IMG/VR virus record: IMGVR_UViG_3300033273_000078
Location: 1 to 47,810 of that record
From: a virus
Length of the DNA stretch: 47,810 nt
Strand: one strand, 5' to 3'
Of the stretch, positions 30,503 to 39,948 are shown in pieces. The notes under the pieces are model-generated. The model did no database searches. It worked only from the letters and a program-made list of their open reading frames with translations, and was not told the DNA's origin. The number at the start of each line of letters is the position of its first letter. Position 1 is the first letter of the stretch. The translations under genes and the position numbers were made by a program.

Positions 30503-30753
30503 AAGCACCACAAAAGTCACTGAAAGCTTGGACAAAGCAAAAGTGGCGTACCAAGAGTGGCAAGCCATCAACTCAGGGACCAAAGGCAACGGGAGAGCGT
30601 TACCTTCCGGAGAGGGCAATCAAGGCACTATCAGCCAGCGAGTATGCCGCTACTACGAAAGCCAAACGAAAGGGGAAAGCATCGGGCAAACAGTTCGTTG
30701 CACAGCCTAAAGCAATTGCTAAAAAAACTAGAGCATACAGAAAGGTAAAGTAA
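30499..30753 (+). CDS. conserved small basic phage protein
   Basis: An 84-residue protein: W-T-K-Q-K-W-R-T-K-S-G-K-P, then RYLPERAIKALSASEYAATT, KAKRKGKASGKQFVAQP. It is a conserved short family in many phages, often near terminase. Highly basic. Function unknown to me. Confidence 0.7.
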   Translation: MKAPQKSLKAWTKQKWRTKSGKPSTQGPKATGERYLPERAIKALSASEYAATTKAKRKGKASGKQFVAQPKAIAKKTRAYRKVK

Positions 30754-30755
30754 GA

Positions 30756-31127
30756 ATGGCACGTACACTCACAGAAAAGCAACAGAAGTTTCTGGACGTA
30801 CTCTTTGATGAGGCACGTGGCGATATTCTGCAAGCTAAAAAATTAGCTGGGTACTCTACATCCAACTCCACCAATGATATTATTAATTCATTAAAAGAAG
30901 AAATATTAGAACGTACTAACATGTACCTCGCCAGAAATGCCCCCCGTGCGGCAATGGCTATGGTTGGTGCAATCGTCGATCCTACTGAATTGGGCATCAA
31001 GGAAAAAATGAATGCCGCAAAGGAAGTGATGGATCGTGTCGGTATTATTAAGTCTGAGAAGGTACAAGTCGAAGCAACAGGCGGTGTGATGATTCTCCCA
31101 CCGAAACGTGTAGAGGATGACGACTAA
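30756..31127 (+). CDS. terS: putative terminase small subunit
   Basis: A 123-residue protein. The opening LTEKQQKFLDVLFDEARGDI, LQAKKLAGYS has the layout of terminase small subunits (helix-turn-helix that binds the packaging site). An acidic tail (KRVEDDD) may contact the large subunit. It lies two genes before the large subunit, separated by another DNA-binding-type gene. Moderately firm. Confidence 0.7.
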   Translation: MARTLTEKQQKFLDVLFDEARGDILQAKKLAGYSTSNSTNDIINSLKEEILERTNMYLARNAPRAAMAMVGAIVDPTELGIKEKMNAAKEVMDRVGIIKSEKVQVEATGGVMILPPKRVEDDD

Positions 31128-31557
31128 TCGATCAGCAGGTAAATGGATATTACCACAACCTGAAAACACAATTGCAGATGAGGACTTTTTACCTATACCA
31201 AGAATAGCTCGTACTGTTCCTTTTGGTTATGAAGAAGATCCAAACGATTCAGATATGTTATTTCCTATTCCAAGAGAACTCAGGGCATTAGAAAAAGCTA
31301 AAGAATACTTAAAGCAATATAGCTATCGGGAAGTTTCTATCTGGTTAGAAAAACAAACTGGAAGAAGTATTTCTCATGTAGGATTAAAGAAGCGCATAGA
31401 AAGTGAGCAATCCAACAAAAGACGAAGTGCAACTCTCCGCGAATGGGCCAGAAGGTACAAAGCGGCAATCGAAAAGGCGGAGGAAATCGAGAGGACGAGG
31501 CTCGGCGCAAGACGCATCACGCAGACAACCGAAGATCCAGAGCCAGCCATCGATTGA
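31117..31557 (+). CDS. helix-turn-helix protein overlapping terminase
   Basis: A 146-residue protein. SYREVSIWLEKQTGRSISHV, GLKKRIE (residues about 69-95) resembles a resolvase-type HTH. A long basic helix follows. Its last 155 bp overlap the start of terminase in another frame. It may act as a packaging co-factor. Similar genes precede terminase in marine podoviruses as far as I recall. Confidence 0.68.
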   Translation: MTTNRSAGKWILPQPENTIADEDFLPIPRIARTVPFGYEEDPNDSDMLFPIPRELRALEKAKEYLKQYSYREVSIWLEKQTGRSISHVGLKKRIESEQSNKRRSATLREWARRYKAAIEKAEEIERTRLGARRITQTTEDPEPAID

Positions 31558-33013
31558 AGTTCGTGAGAATGTTCACGAAGAACCTGAGTTTGAACCAATA
31601 CGTCCTGAAGAATCAGAACATAATGTTATCTTCAAACCGAATCCCGGACCTCAGACTGAGTTCTTAGCGTCAGGTGAAAGGGAGGTACTGTATGGAGGTG
31701 CCGCTGGCGGTGGCAAGTCTTATGCTATGTTGGCTGACCCGTTACGATTTATGGGTCACCCCAGTTTCAGCGGATTGCTACTACGTCATACAAACGAAGA
31801 ACTGAGAGAACTTGTTTGGAAGTCTCAGGAAATGTATCCGAAGATCTGGCCCGGTATCAAATGGTCAGAGAGGAAGATGCAATGGACCGCTCCATCGGGT
31901 GCGAGATTATGGTTCTCGTATCTCGATAGAGATGAAGATGTCATGCGCTATCAAGGTCAGGCATTTAGCTGGATTGGCTTTGACGAATTAACACAGTGGC
32001 ATAGCCCGTTTGCGTGGGATTACATGCGTTCACGTTTACGGAGTACTGCCGCTGATTTGCCTATTTATATGAGGGCAACGACAAACCCCGGTGGCCCCGG
32101 TCACCAATGGGTTAAGAAAATGTTTATTGATCCTGCGCCAGCAGGTAAAGCATTTTATGCGACAGAGATTGAATCTGGGAAAACTTTAGTGTATCCTTCT
32201 GGTCACAGCAGGGCCGGTGAACCATTATTCAAAAGAAGATTCATACCTGCAATGTTGACCGACAACCCCTATCTGTACGATCAGGGTGATTATGAAGCGA
32301 TGCTCCTATCCCTGCCTGAGCATCAACGTAAACAGTTGCTAGAGGGTAATTGGGATGTTGCAGAGGGTGCGGCGTTTCCTGAGTTCGACAGAACCATACA
32401 TACTATTCAGCCTTTTGATATACCTCGTAATTGGGTTAAATTTAGGGCTTGCGATTATGGGTATGGCTCTTTTTCTGCTGTTGTTTGGTTTGCCTGTACT
32501 CCTGACGAACAGCTTATTGTCTATCGTGAGTTATACGTTAGTAAAGTTTTGGCAACTGATCTTGCCGATATGGTTCTTGAGCTTGAAGAAGATGACGGGA
32601 ATATCAAGTACGGCATACTAGATAGTTCCTGTTGGCATAAGCGTGGTGACATTGGACCATCACTTGCTGAGCAGATGATTCAGAGGGGCTGTCGATGGAG
32701 GCCATCAGATCGTTCAGCGGGATCACGTAAAGCAGGTAAAAACGAATTACATAGAAGACTGCAAGTAGATGAGTTCTCAGAAGAACCTCGATTGGTTATC
32801 TTTGATAACTGCACGAATATAATTGCACAGCTTCCCAGCTTGCCACTGGATAAAAAGAATCCTGAAGATGTGGATACTAAGGCAGAAGATCACTTATATG
32901 ACGCATTGCGTTATGGAATCATGAGTAGACCAAGATTCTCAATATGGGATTACGATCCATCTAACTCACCGACATCTCAATTTATTCCATCAGACTCAAC
33001 CTTCGGATATTAA
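31403..33013 (+). CDS. terL: terminase large subunit
   Basis: A 536-residue DNA-packaging motor. Walker A is at 98-106 (GGAAGGGKS), Walker B at 190-195 (WIGFDE), and a coupling region TTNPGGPGH (226-234). The nuclease domain has D351 (RACDYGYGS), D407 (GILDSS) and D496/D500 (DHLYDALRYG). The frame opens with a GTG at 31403, 155 nt inside the preceding gene. Residues 1-70 are basic low complexity and probably unstructured. A later start codon is not obvious in this frame. Followed 2 nt later by the portal gene. Confidence 0.93.
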   Translation: MSNPTKDEVQLSANGPEGTKRQSKRRRKSRGRGSAQDASRRQPKIQSQPSIEVRENVHEEPEFEPIRPEESEHNVIFKPNPGPQTEFLASGEREVLYGGAAGGGKSYAMLADPLRFMGHPSFSGLLLRHTNEELRELVWKSQEMYPKIWPGIKWSERKMQWTAPSGARLWFSYLDRDEDVMRYQGQAFSWIGFDELTQWHSPFAWDYMRSRLRSTAADLPIYMRATTNPGGPGHQWVKKMFIDPAPAGKAFYATEIESGKTLVYPSGHSRAGEPLFKRRFIPAMLTDNPYLYDQGDYEAMLLSLPEHQRKQLLEGNWDVAEGAAFPEFDRTIHTIQPFDIPRNWVKFRACDYGYGSFSAVVWFACTPDEQLIVYRELYVSKVLATDLADMVLELEEDDGNIKYGILDSSCWHKRGDIGPSLAEQMIQRGCRWRPSDRSAGSRKAGKNELHRRLQVDEFSEEPRLVIFDNCTNIIAQLPSLPLDKKNPEDVDTKAEDHLYDALRYGIMSRPRFSIWDYDPSNSPTSQFIPSDSTFGY

Positions 33014-33015
33014 AT

Positions 33016-35118
33016 ATGGAAGATAACGATCTCATTATTGAAGATAGTGCCATCACATTAGAAGATGTCACTAATTATTCAGATGAAGACCCATCTGCAC
33101 ATCGATTGATGCAGTACGTCAACGAGCGATTCACGAAAGCTGAAAACACTCGTAGGACGGAAGAAGAACGCTGGTTACAATCTTACCGTAACTATCGTGG
33201 CATTTATGGACCGAATGTTCAGTTTACTGATTCAGAGCGTTCACGTGTATTTATTAAAGTAACGAAAACAAAAACACTGGCCGCATATGGACAGATCGTT
33301 GATGTTTTGTTTGCTGGACAGAAGTTCCCATTATCCATTGAGCCAACTGTTCTTCCTGAAGGTGTAGCTACGGCAGTCCACTTTGATCCACAAAAACCTG
33401 AAGGTGTGGATGAAGGAATACAAGAACCAAACAAGCTGACTGAGTCTCCGTATGGATACGCTGGTGATGGTAGAGATATACCTCCCGGTGCAACATTAAA
33501 GGATCTGCTGGGTCCATTAGCTCCTAAGCTACAAGATGTAGAAAATCTTCAAGAAGGTGAAGGAGTTACACCCTCTTCACAAACATTCTTCCCTGCGATG
33601 TACGCCGCAAAGAAGATGGAAAAGAAGATTATGGATCAGCTAGAAGAATCAAGTGCATCGAAGAAGCTACGCAGTGCCGCATTTGAAATGGCATTGTTTG
33701 GCACTGGCATTATGAAAGGTCCATTTGCGATTGATAAAGAATATCCTAGTTGGGATGATGAAGGCAACTACAGCCCCACAATCAAAACGGTTCCTTTCGT
33801 TGATCATGTGTCTATCTGGAACTTCTATCCAGATCCAGATGCAGACAATATGGATGAAGCACAGTTTGTGATTGAAAGACATAAGATGTCAAGAACACAA
33901 GTTCGTGCCCTCAAGAAACGTCCGTTCTTCCGTGAGGCTGTCATTGATGATGTCATCGAGATGGGAGAATCCTATGTTAAGAAATATTGGGAAGATGACT
34001 TAAACGATTTTGATATTGAATACGACATCAATAGATACGAAGTACTTGAGTATTGGGGATCAATTGATGTTGAGCTATTGAAGGAATCAGGAGTAGATGT
34101 TCCTGAAGAATTTGATGATGTCGATGAGCTACAAGCGAATATCTGGATCTGTAATGATCGCATTATTCGTGCTGTACTCAATCCGTTTAAGCCTGCCCGT
34201 ATTCCATACTACGCAGTACCATACGAGTTAAATCCTTACTCTTTCTTTGGTGTAGGTATCGCAGAAAACATGGACGATACTCAAACACTGATGAATGGTT
34301 TCATGCGTATGGCGGTGGACAACGCAGTCTTGTCTGGTAACTTGCTCATTGAAATCGATGAGACTAACTTGGTTCCGGGGCAAGATCTCTCAGTATATCC
34401 GGGTAAAGTATTCCGCAGACAAGCGGGAGCACCCGGACAGGCTATCTTCGGTACGAAGTTCCCGAATGTATCCGCTGAGAATATGCAATTGTTTGACAAA
34501 GCCCGTGTCCTAGCGGATGAGTCAACAGGCTTCCCCTCATTCGCACATGGACAGACTGGAGTAGCTGGTGTAGGTCGTACTGCTAGTGGCATTTCAATGC
34601 TGATGAATGCGGCGGCTGGTGGCATCAAGACTGTCATTAAGAACATTGATGACTACATGCTACGTCCACTGGGAGAGGCATTGTACGGATTCAATATGCA
34701 GTTTGATTTCGATCCTGAGATCAAAGGCGATTTAGAAGTTAAAGCTCGTGGTACTGAGTCGCTGATGGCGAATGAAGTACGTAGCCAACGTCTCATGCAG
34801 TTCATGCAAGTTGCATCGAATCAAGTACTCGCACCTTATGCGAAGTTCCCATACATCATGCGTGAGATTGCGAAGGCAATGGATCTTGATCCTGACAAAG
34901 TCACCAATTCAATTGAAGAGGCGGCTAGACAGGCTGAACTTTATAAGCAAGAGAATCCACAGCCTGAAGCACCACAAGCAGGTGGTGTTCCGGGCGTAGC
35001 TGATACTGCTGGCACAGGCGGCGGTAATATCGGCATGGGCCAAGCCCCGATACCGGGAGAACAAGGTTTCACAGGTAATGAACAACCAGCAGGAACTCCG
35101 CAAGCAGGCGGTCAGTAA
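33016..35118 (+). CDS. portal protein
   Basis: A 700-residue protein directly after terminase, the size of P22-type portals. Conserved style: WLQSYRNYRGIYGP (residues 53-66), VPFVDHVSIWNFYPDPDADN near 255-275, YYAVPYELNPYSFFGVGIAE near 396-415, and a Gln/Gly/Pro-rich C-terminus. Portals form the dodecameric DNA channel at one capsid vertex. The call rests on order (terminase-portal-scaffold-capsid), length and local patterns. Confidence 0.87.
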   Translation: MEDNDLIIEDSAITLEDVTNYSDEDPSAHRLMQYVNERFTKAENTRRTEEERWLQSYRNYRGIYGPNVQFTDSERSRVFIKVTKTKTLAAYGQIVDVLFAGQKFPLSIEPTVLPEGVATAVHFDPQKPEGVDEGIQEPNKLTESPYGYAGDGRDIPPGATLKDLLGPLAPKLQDVENLQEGEGVTPSSQTFFPAMYAAKKMEKKIMDQLEESSASKKLRSAAFEMALFGTGIMKGPFAIDKEYPSWDDEGNYSPTIKTVPFVDHVSIWNFYPDPDADNMDEAQFVIERHKMSRTQVRALKKRPFFREAVIDDVIEMGESYVKKYWEDDLNDFDIEYDINRYEVLEYWGSIDVELLKESGVDVPEEFDDVDELQANIWICNDRIIRAVLNPFKPARIPYYAVPYELNPYSFFGVGIAENMDDTQTLMNGFMRMAVDNAVLSGNLLIEIDETNLVPGQDLSVYPGKVFRRQAGAPGQAIFGTKFPNVSAENMQLFDKARVLADESTGFPSFAHGQTGVAGVGRTASGISMLMNAAAGGIKTVIKNIDDYMLRPLGEALYGFNMQFDFDPEIKGDLEVKARGTESLMANEVRSQRLMQFMQVASNQVLAPYAKFPYIMREIAKAMDLDPDKVTNSIEEAARQAELYKQENPQPEAPQAGGVPGVADTAGTGGGNIGMGQAPIPGEQGFTGNEQPAGTPQAGGQ

Positions 35119-35302
35119 ATTAAAACCGATGATCACAACGAAGCGTCAATGGGACGCTTTCTGTGAGTACTTAGACATCATGATATCCGAACAGCAGACT
35201 AAACTAGAGAAGTCGGACAACATAGTATCCATTCATCGAGCACAGGGAGCGATAGACGCTCTACGTTATCTTAAATATCTCAGAGAAGAGGCATCCGAAT
35301 AA
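35078..35302 (+). CDS. small helical protein between portal and next gene
   Basis: A 74-residue protein overlapping the portal end by 41 nt and the next start by 1 nt (TAATG). WDAFCEYLDIMISEQQTKLE and IHRAQGAIDALRYLKYLREE are two amphipathic helices. Perhaps a minor head or assembly factor. No family recognised. Confidence 0.65.
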   Translation: MNNQQELRKQAVSKLKPMITTKRQWDAFCEYLDIMISEQQTKLEKSDNIVSIHRAQGAIDALRYLKYLREEASE

Positions 35303-38300
35303 TGTCAGCAATAGGTCGATTACTTGGCAGACAAATGGGAGATGTATTCGGTGAATACGTCCTGAAGTCACGTGAGTCTGTGGAGCAATCCGCCAGAGGT
35401 CGAACCAAGCCAAAGCCTGCCGCATCATATATCAAAGAGATGCAAAGGGAAGGTGTGCCGACAGAAGAGATGAGGGACTTAGGATTACTTGACGATTACG
35501 ATCCTAAGACTGGGCTGGATCGTCAGAAGCTAATGACAAAAGAGGAGATGCTCAGTGAGATTGATCGTCGTCGAGCGGAGCGATTAGAAAGTCGTGGTGT
35601 ATATCGAGGCGATATACCTCCTCCGATAGGAGAAGAGGAGACAGTTAATCCACGCTTCGTCGGAGGTAAAAAAATAATTAAGAAGTCTCCTCCTCCTCAG
35701 TTTGAGTCGCCTGAGCCGATAATAGGGCCAGAATCTAAACAAAGAACTCCAATGACTCGTTATAATATTCATCAACAAGACATTGGTGATCCAGATACAT
35801 ATGAAGAAATTACGTATGGTTTGCGGGAAGGTCCAGAAGGAAAGAGAGCCGCTAGACGTATTGGAGAAGTTTCAGATCGTTCAGTTGCTGGATTTTATTC
35901 CAGATCGCCAGACGAAATAGGTCTTCATTTCCCAGAAAGGGATCAATTATTCCATCTCCGTTTGAATCGTGGAAAAACAACAGACGGTGAAGGTGTAACT
36001 AACTTATTAGAATTGCAATCTGATATCCAGCAACGTGCGCAAAAAGGAACTCCATTAGAATTAGAAGCGGAAGAAGCAAGACCATTTGCCACTGCAAAGC
36101 CTGAGTATAGAGATCCAAATCTTCCAATGGTACATAACTGGGAAGTACTGGGAGTCAAGGAAGCTGTCAGAAGAGCAGTTCAAAACGGTGATCGATATTT
36201 AGCAATTACACCCGGCAGAGAAATTGGTAGAGCGGTAGGGGCAGTTGAAGCCATTTCAACTGAAGAGCCGTTGAAAGCTATACTTGCAAGAAGTCAATCA
36301 GGCAAAATTGATATAATTTTTACGGGTCTTGATATACGTAAAGAATTTGCAGATTTGCAAAATATAGATGATTTAGATATCGTTAATCCCAAGATGTCTC
36401 CAGATGTCGAAGAGATATTATCTGGTATGGGGTACGAAGAATATTTAAATAATCCAATGGAATTTTCTGGATATTTAGATGATATCGAAAACGCTAGATT
36501 TGAAAATAATTTATCTATTTTAGCTCGTGCGATGGTTACTGTTCAGTTTTATGACTTTGGATATAAAACTCTTGATGATGAAGGCATCCGGTACACAGAA
36601 AAGTTAGTTGACGATTTCATGGATTCACTCGTTGATTATGCTGTTGATGTCGGTGGTGATGTAGAGGATTTCGTAGCAGAAATAACTGAAGATCCAATCC
36701 AAGTTTATTCATTAGTATTGCCTGAGTCTATTATCGATAGAATGCTTACTATCCGTTCCTCACTAGAAGATTCAGAAGCTATTGCTGACGAAGTTCTTCA
36801 GCGTATGTATACAGATGAACAAGTTGCCAAAGCATTAAATATAAATGTCGGTGAAGTAAGACGTTTAGCTGATAGCGGGGAAACAGTTGAAATTACACCA
36901 GAAATGGAATTTGGTGGAGAGGGCGTTATTGATTTTTACGATAAACAACTTATCAGTGAAAAGCGTCTTCAGAAATACGGTGCTCCACTTGTAGAAATAG
37001 AACAAACTCGCCCAGACGGAACTACTGTTACTACAAATGCACTAGACCTAAAAACATTTATAGATGAAAAGAAGAAAAACAAAAAAGCAAAAATACCATA
37101 TTCTCTTTACAGTGCAGTTCTTGGTATTCCCCTTGCAGGAAAATTAGGGTCGATGGCACTTTCACAGGAACAAACAACAAACGAGGAGCCGCAAGCAATG
37201 GCTGAGGGCGGAATGTTAGACGAAGGTGGTACAGTCGATCCTGTATCAGGTAATGATGTACCGGCAGGTTCTCTGCAAGAAGAAGTCCGTGATGACATCG
37301 ATGCGAAGCTCAGCGAAGGTGAATTTGTTTTCCCTGCTGACGTAGTCCGTTATATTGGTCTTGATCGTCTTATGGAGCTTCGCCAAGAAGCGAAACAAGG
37401 TCTGCAGAAGATGAATGACATGGGGCAGATGGGTAATTCTGAAGAAGCCATTATGCCTGATACAGTCCCGCACGAGGCGATGGAATTCCAACAAGGTGGT
37501 ATAGTACCTGCATCTAATATTCCTTCGTTCTACGGACAGCAACAGCCTTCCTACATGCAACCCGGTGCAGTACAGACTGCTGTTCGTTATGCTGGACAAC
37601 AACAAGCTCCAACACAATCTGTTTATCAACCTTCACAGTTTCAACAGGTTGCACCAATCGGACCTCAGCCAGTTCCCCAGCCTGTACAGCCAACTCAACC
37701 AACACAGCCAGCGCAGGCACCAATTCAGCAAGTAGCACCGACAGCTAAAGTACCATATGAAATGAAGCGGTTTAGGAATGCTGAAGGTAATGTTATTTAC
37801 ATACCTTTTATGAGTGGTGTCCCACAATTCCCTATTCCTGAAGGCTATTCAGAACAGAGTCGGATGGAAGCGATTACTGGCGAAGAAGAAACAACAACTG
37901 AGCCAACACCTACTGAAACTAAAGTAGAAACTGCATCTGTTAGAGATGATGGTGGAGATGATGGCATAGATACCACTACAACGGGAACTGCAAAGACAGA
38001 TCCTGTGATGGGTATTGCTCGTGGATTCGCTGAAACTAATCCAAATAGTACCGTCGCTACGAACGTCGATAAATATAAATCAGCACAGATAAAAGGACTC
38101 GCTGGTGCGGCGTTAGGTTTGTTTTCAGGAAATATCTTAAGTACTGGTATTGCATTGTACCGCATGAACCAGAAGATGGATGAATATAAGAATGCCGCAT
38201 TTGAAGGATTGCCAGCTCCAGTCAAGCAACAGCTTCAAGTGACTACCGGAGCAGGACAAAAAGAATTTATAACATCTGATCAATTTACAGATGCTCAAGC

Positions 38301-38922
38301 ACAGGAAGCATTTAAAGAAGCAAAAGCGGCTGGTGCATCTGATGCATATGCAACGGCACTTGCAGTTTCGACAGGAGCTTTCCGTGGTGAAGGGACCGGC
38401 ATGGATCTCGGTGCATATGAACGTGCTGTTTCAGAAGGATTGCGAACTGACGTTGGCACTGCACAAACTGCAATGCTGGCAGAGCAAGAGTTAGGACTCT
38501 TTGATTCAGCAGAAGATCGTGCGGCATTTTATGGACAAGAGGCGCAAACAATTGAAAGAGATGAAGGACTTTCAAATGATGAGGCTGTTAGTGTAGCGCA
38601 ACAAAGATCTAAAACAGTAGAGGCTGTAGGAGCTACCGCAAGTCAAGATCCATCAGAAGAAGGTAGTATGGGAGTAACTCAACGCGGGCGAGATATCACT
38701 GCTGAAGTAAGAGCGGAACTTGCGGAGCGAGGATTGAGTACGTCAACAGATGATCAAGATTCAGAAGATTCTGGAGTCAGTGGTGGCGCGGGAACTTCCA
38801 GTGGAGAATCTGCAAGTGATCTAAGTGGAACAGGGTATGACGGTGGTTTTTCATCTCCATTCTCCAAAGGCGGAGCAGTACAACAAACTAAACGTGCACT
38901 GAAATCATCACGTAAAAAGTGA
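35302..38922 (+). CDS. 1206-residue composite virion-block protein
   Basis: Three parts are visible. Residues 1-130 are charged. Residues about 150-610 form an inserted-looking, AT-richer region whose first part (HLRLNRG, LLELQSDIQQRAQKG, NWEVLGVKEAVRRAVQNGDR) resembles an uncharacterised domain of large phage polyvalent proteins. Residues about 640-720 hold MAEGGMLDEGGTVDPVSGND then LSEGEFVFPADVVRYIG, a pattern I know from marine phage structural-block proteins. A Gln/Pro-rich linker, an Ala/Gly hydrophobic stretch (about 928-950) and a Ser/Gly tail ending SSPFSKGGAVQQ follow. Lies between portal and scaffold. Virion ejection or scaffold-associated role is inference. Confidence 0.7.
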   Translation: MSAIGRLLGRQMGDVFGEYVLKSRESVEQSARGRTKPKPAASYIKEMQREGVPTEEMRDLGLLDDYDPKTGLDRQKLMTKEEMLSEIDRRRAERLESRGVYRGDIPPPIGEEETVNPRFVGGKKIIKKSPPPQFESPEPIIGPESKQRTPMTRYNIHQQDIGDPDTYEEITYGLREGPEGKRAARRIGEVSDRSVAGFYSRSPDEIGLHFPERDQLFHLRLNRGKTTDGEGVTNLLELQSDIQQRAQKGTPLELEAEEARPFATAKPEYRDPNLPMVHNWEVLGVKEAVRRAVQNGDRYLAITPGREIGRAVGAVEAISTEEPLKAILARSQSGKIDIIFTGLDIRKEFADLQNIDDLDIVNPKMSPDVEEILSGMGYEEYLNNPMEFSGYLDDIENARFENNLSILARAMVTVQFYDFGYKTLDDEGIRYTEKLVDDFMDSLVDYAVDVGGDVEDFVAEITEDPIQVYSLVLPESIIDRMLTIRSSLEDSEAIADEVLQRMYTDEQVAKALNINVGEVRRLADSGETVEITPEMEFGGEGVIDFYDKQLISEKRLQKYGAPLVEIEQTRPDGTTVTTNALDLKTFIDEKKKNKKAKIPYSLYSAVLGIPLAGKLGSMALSQEQTTNEEPQAMAEGGMLDEGGTVDPVSGNDVPAGSLQEEVRDDIDAKLSEGEFVFPADVVRYIGLDRLMELRQEAKQGLQKMNDMGQMGNSEEAIMPDTVPHEAMEFQQGGIVPASNIPSFYGQQQPSYMQPGAVQTAVRYAGQQQAPTQSVYQPSQFQQVAPIGPQPVPQPVQPTQPTQPAQAPIQQVAPTAKVPYEMKRFRNAEGNVIYIPFMSGVPQFPIPEGYSEQSRMEAITGEEETTTEPTPTETKVETASVRDDGGDDGIDTTTTGTAKTDPVMGIARGFAETNPNSTVATNVDKYKSAQIKGLAGAALGLFSGNILSTGIALYRMNQKMDEYKNAAFEGLPAPVKQQLQVTTGAGQKEFITSDQFTDAQAQEAFKEAKAAGASDAYATALAVSTGAFRGEGTGMDLGAYERAVSEGLRTDVGTAQTAMLAEQELGLFDSAEDRAAFYGQEAQTIERDEGLSNDEAVSVAQQRSKTVEAVGATASQDPSEEGSMGVTQRGRDITAEVRAELAERGLSTSTDDQDSEDSGVSGGAGTSSGESASDLSGTGYDGGFSSPFSKGGAVQQTKRALKSSRKK

Positions 38923-39023
38923 TTTCATTATAACTGGCTACCTAACGCCCCTAAGCGAAGCTGATTCTCAGCGAGCATACTCGCTTGCGAGGCTACCGTT
39001 AGCCCCAGACAAAGGATGAAACA
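38923..39023 (+). other. chain of mini-hairpins in the leader of the scaffold gene
   Basis: Contiguous short stems: GCTGA-TTC-TCAGC (38960-38972), AGCGAG-CATA-CTCGCT (38970-38985), CTCGC-TT-GCGAG (38980-38991) and GGCTA-CCGT-TAGCC (38991-39004), plus the heptamer GCGAAGC at 38955. Same style as the array at 25.3-26.6 kb. AAAGGA before ATG 39024 remains free. Confidence 0.7.
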
Positions 39024-39935
39024 ATGTCTACAACTACAACTGAAATGACTCAAAAAGTCGAACAAGTAAAAGTCGCATCTGGCTTTGGTAAGAGAAACGC
39101 AAACAAAAAGCGTATTGAAGAAGAAGAAGCTGAGCTTGAGGCACTACTCAAAGCGAATAATCCTTCTGAAGAAGATGAAGAAAATCAACAAGTTGAAAGT
39201 GATTCTTTAGATGAAACCTCAGAAGATTCTGAACCTGAGAGTGCAGAGGAAAAAACCTTTAAGAAAAGGTACGGCGATTTGCGCCGACATGCGCAGAAGA
39301 AAGAGAATGACCTTCAAAAACAAATTGATGAATTAAAACAACAACTTGAAGCATCAACTAAGAAAGAACTTAAGTATCCAAAATCAGAAGAAGAGCTTTC
39401 AGCTTGGATGGAAAAGTATCCAGACGTTGCAAAGATTGTAGAAACAATTGCAATGAAGAAGGCGAATGAGACTGCCTCAGATTACGAAAGTAAGTTTAGA
39501 CAGATTGATGAGATGAAGTTGGAAGCTCAGCGTGAAAAAGCTGAAGCTGAACTAATGCGCATCCATCCAGATTTTGAACAGATCCGTGATACTGATGAAT
39601 TCCATAATTGGGTTGAAGAACAGCCAAAATGGATTCAAGAAGCGTTATATGATAACGATACGGATGCTATGTCTGCTTCCCGTGCAATCGATTTATACAA
39701 AGCAGATAAAGGAATTACTAAAAGTAAAAAGTCATCTAAAGATAAAGATGCCGCTAAAGCAATTGGTACGAGATCAGAGCGTTCTTCTCCGGAAGGAGAT
39801 GAATCAAAGTCTTACATCAAGGAATCTGATGTAGCACGATGGTCAGCAGTTGAATATGAAAAACGTGCAGACGAAGTTGCTGAAGCAATCCGTACCGGCA
39901 AATTTATTTATGACTTAAGTGGATCAGCACGTTAA
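39024..39935 (+). CDS. capsid scaffolding protein
   Basis: A 303-residue acidic, helical protein. Glu-rich N-terminus, then a coiled coil (KKENDLQKQIDELKQQLEAS, residues about 90-110), and a basic linker (about 230-250). Composition and position immediately before the major capsid gene are typical for podovirus scaffolds. It has its own leader with mini-hairpins. No sequence family motif, so context carries the call. Confidence 0.8.
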   Translation: MSTTTTEMTQKVEQVKVASGFGKRNANKKRIEEEEAELEALLKANNPSEEDEENQQVESDSLDETSEDSEPESAEEKTFKKRYGDLRRHAQKKENDLQKQIDELKQQLEASTKKELKYPKSEEELSAWMEKYPDVAKIVETIAMKKANETASDYESKFRQIDEMKLEAQREKAEAELMRIHPDFEQIRDTDEFHNWVEEQPKWIQEALYDNDTDAMSASRAIDLYKADKGITKSKKSSKDKDAAKAIGTRSERSSPEGDESKSYIKESDVARWSAVEYEKRADEVAEAIRTGKFIYDLSGSAR

Positions 39936-39948
39936 TTTAAAAAATGTG

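Noticed and set aside
38925-39012. tRNA gene
   Set aside because: Stem-loops are too short and contiguous. There is no acceptor stem, T-loop sequence or cloverleaf spacing.
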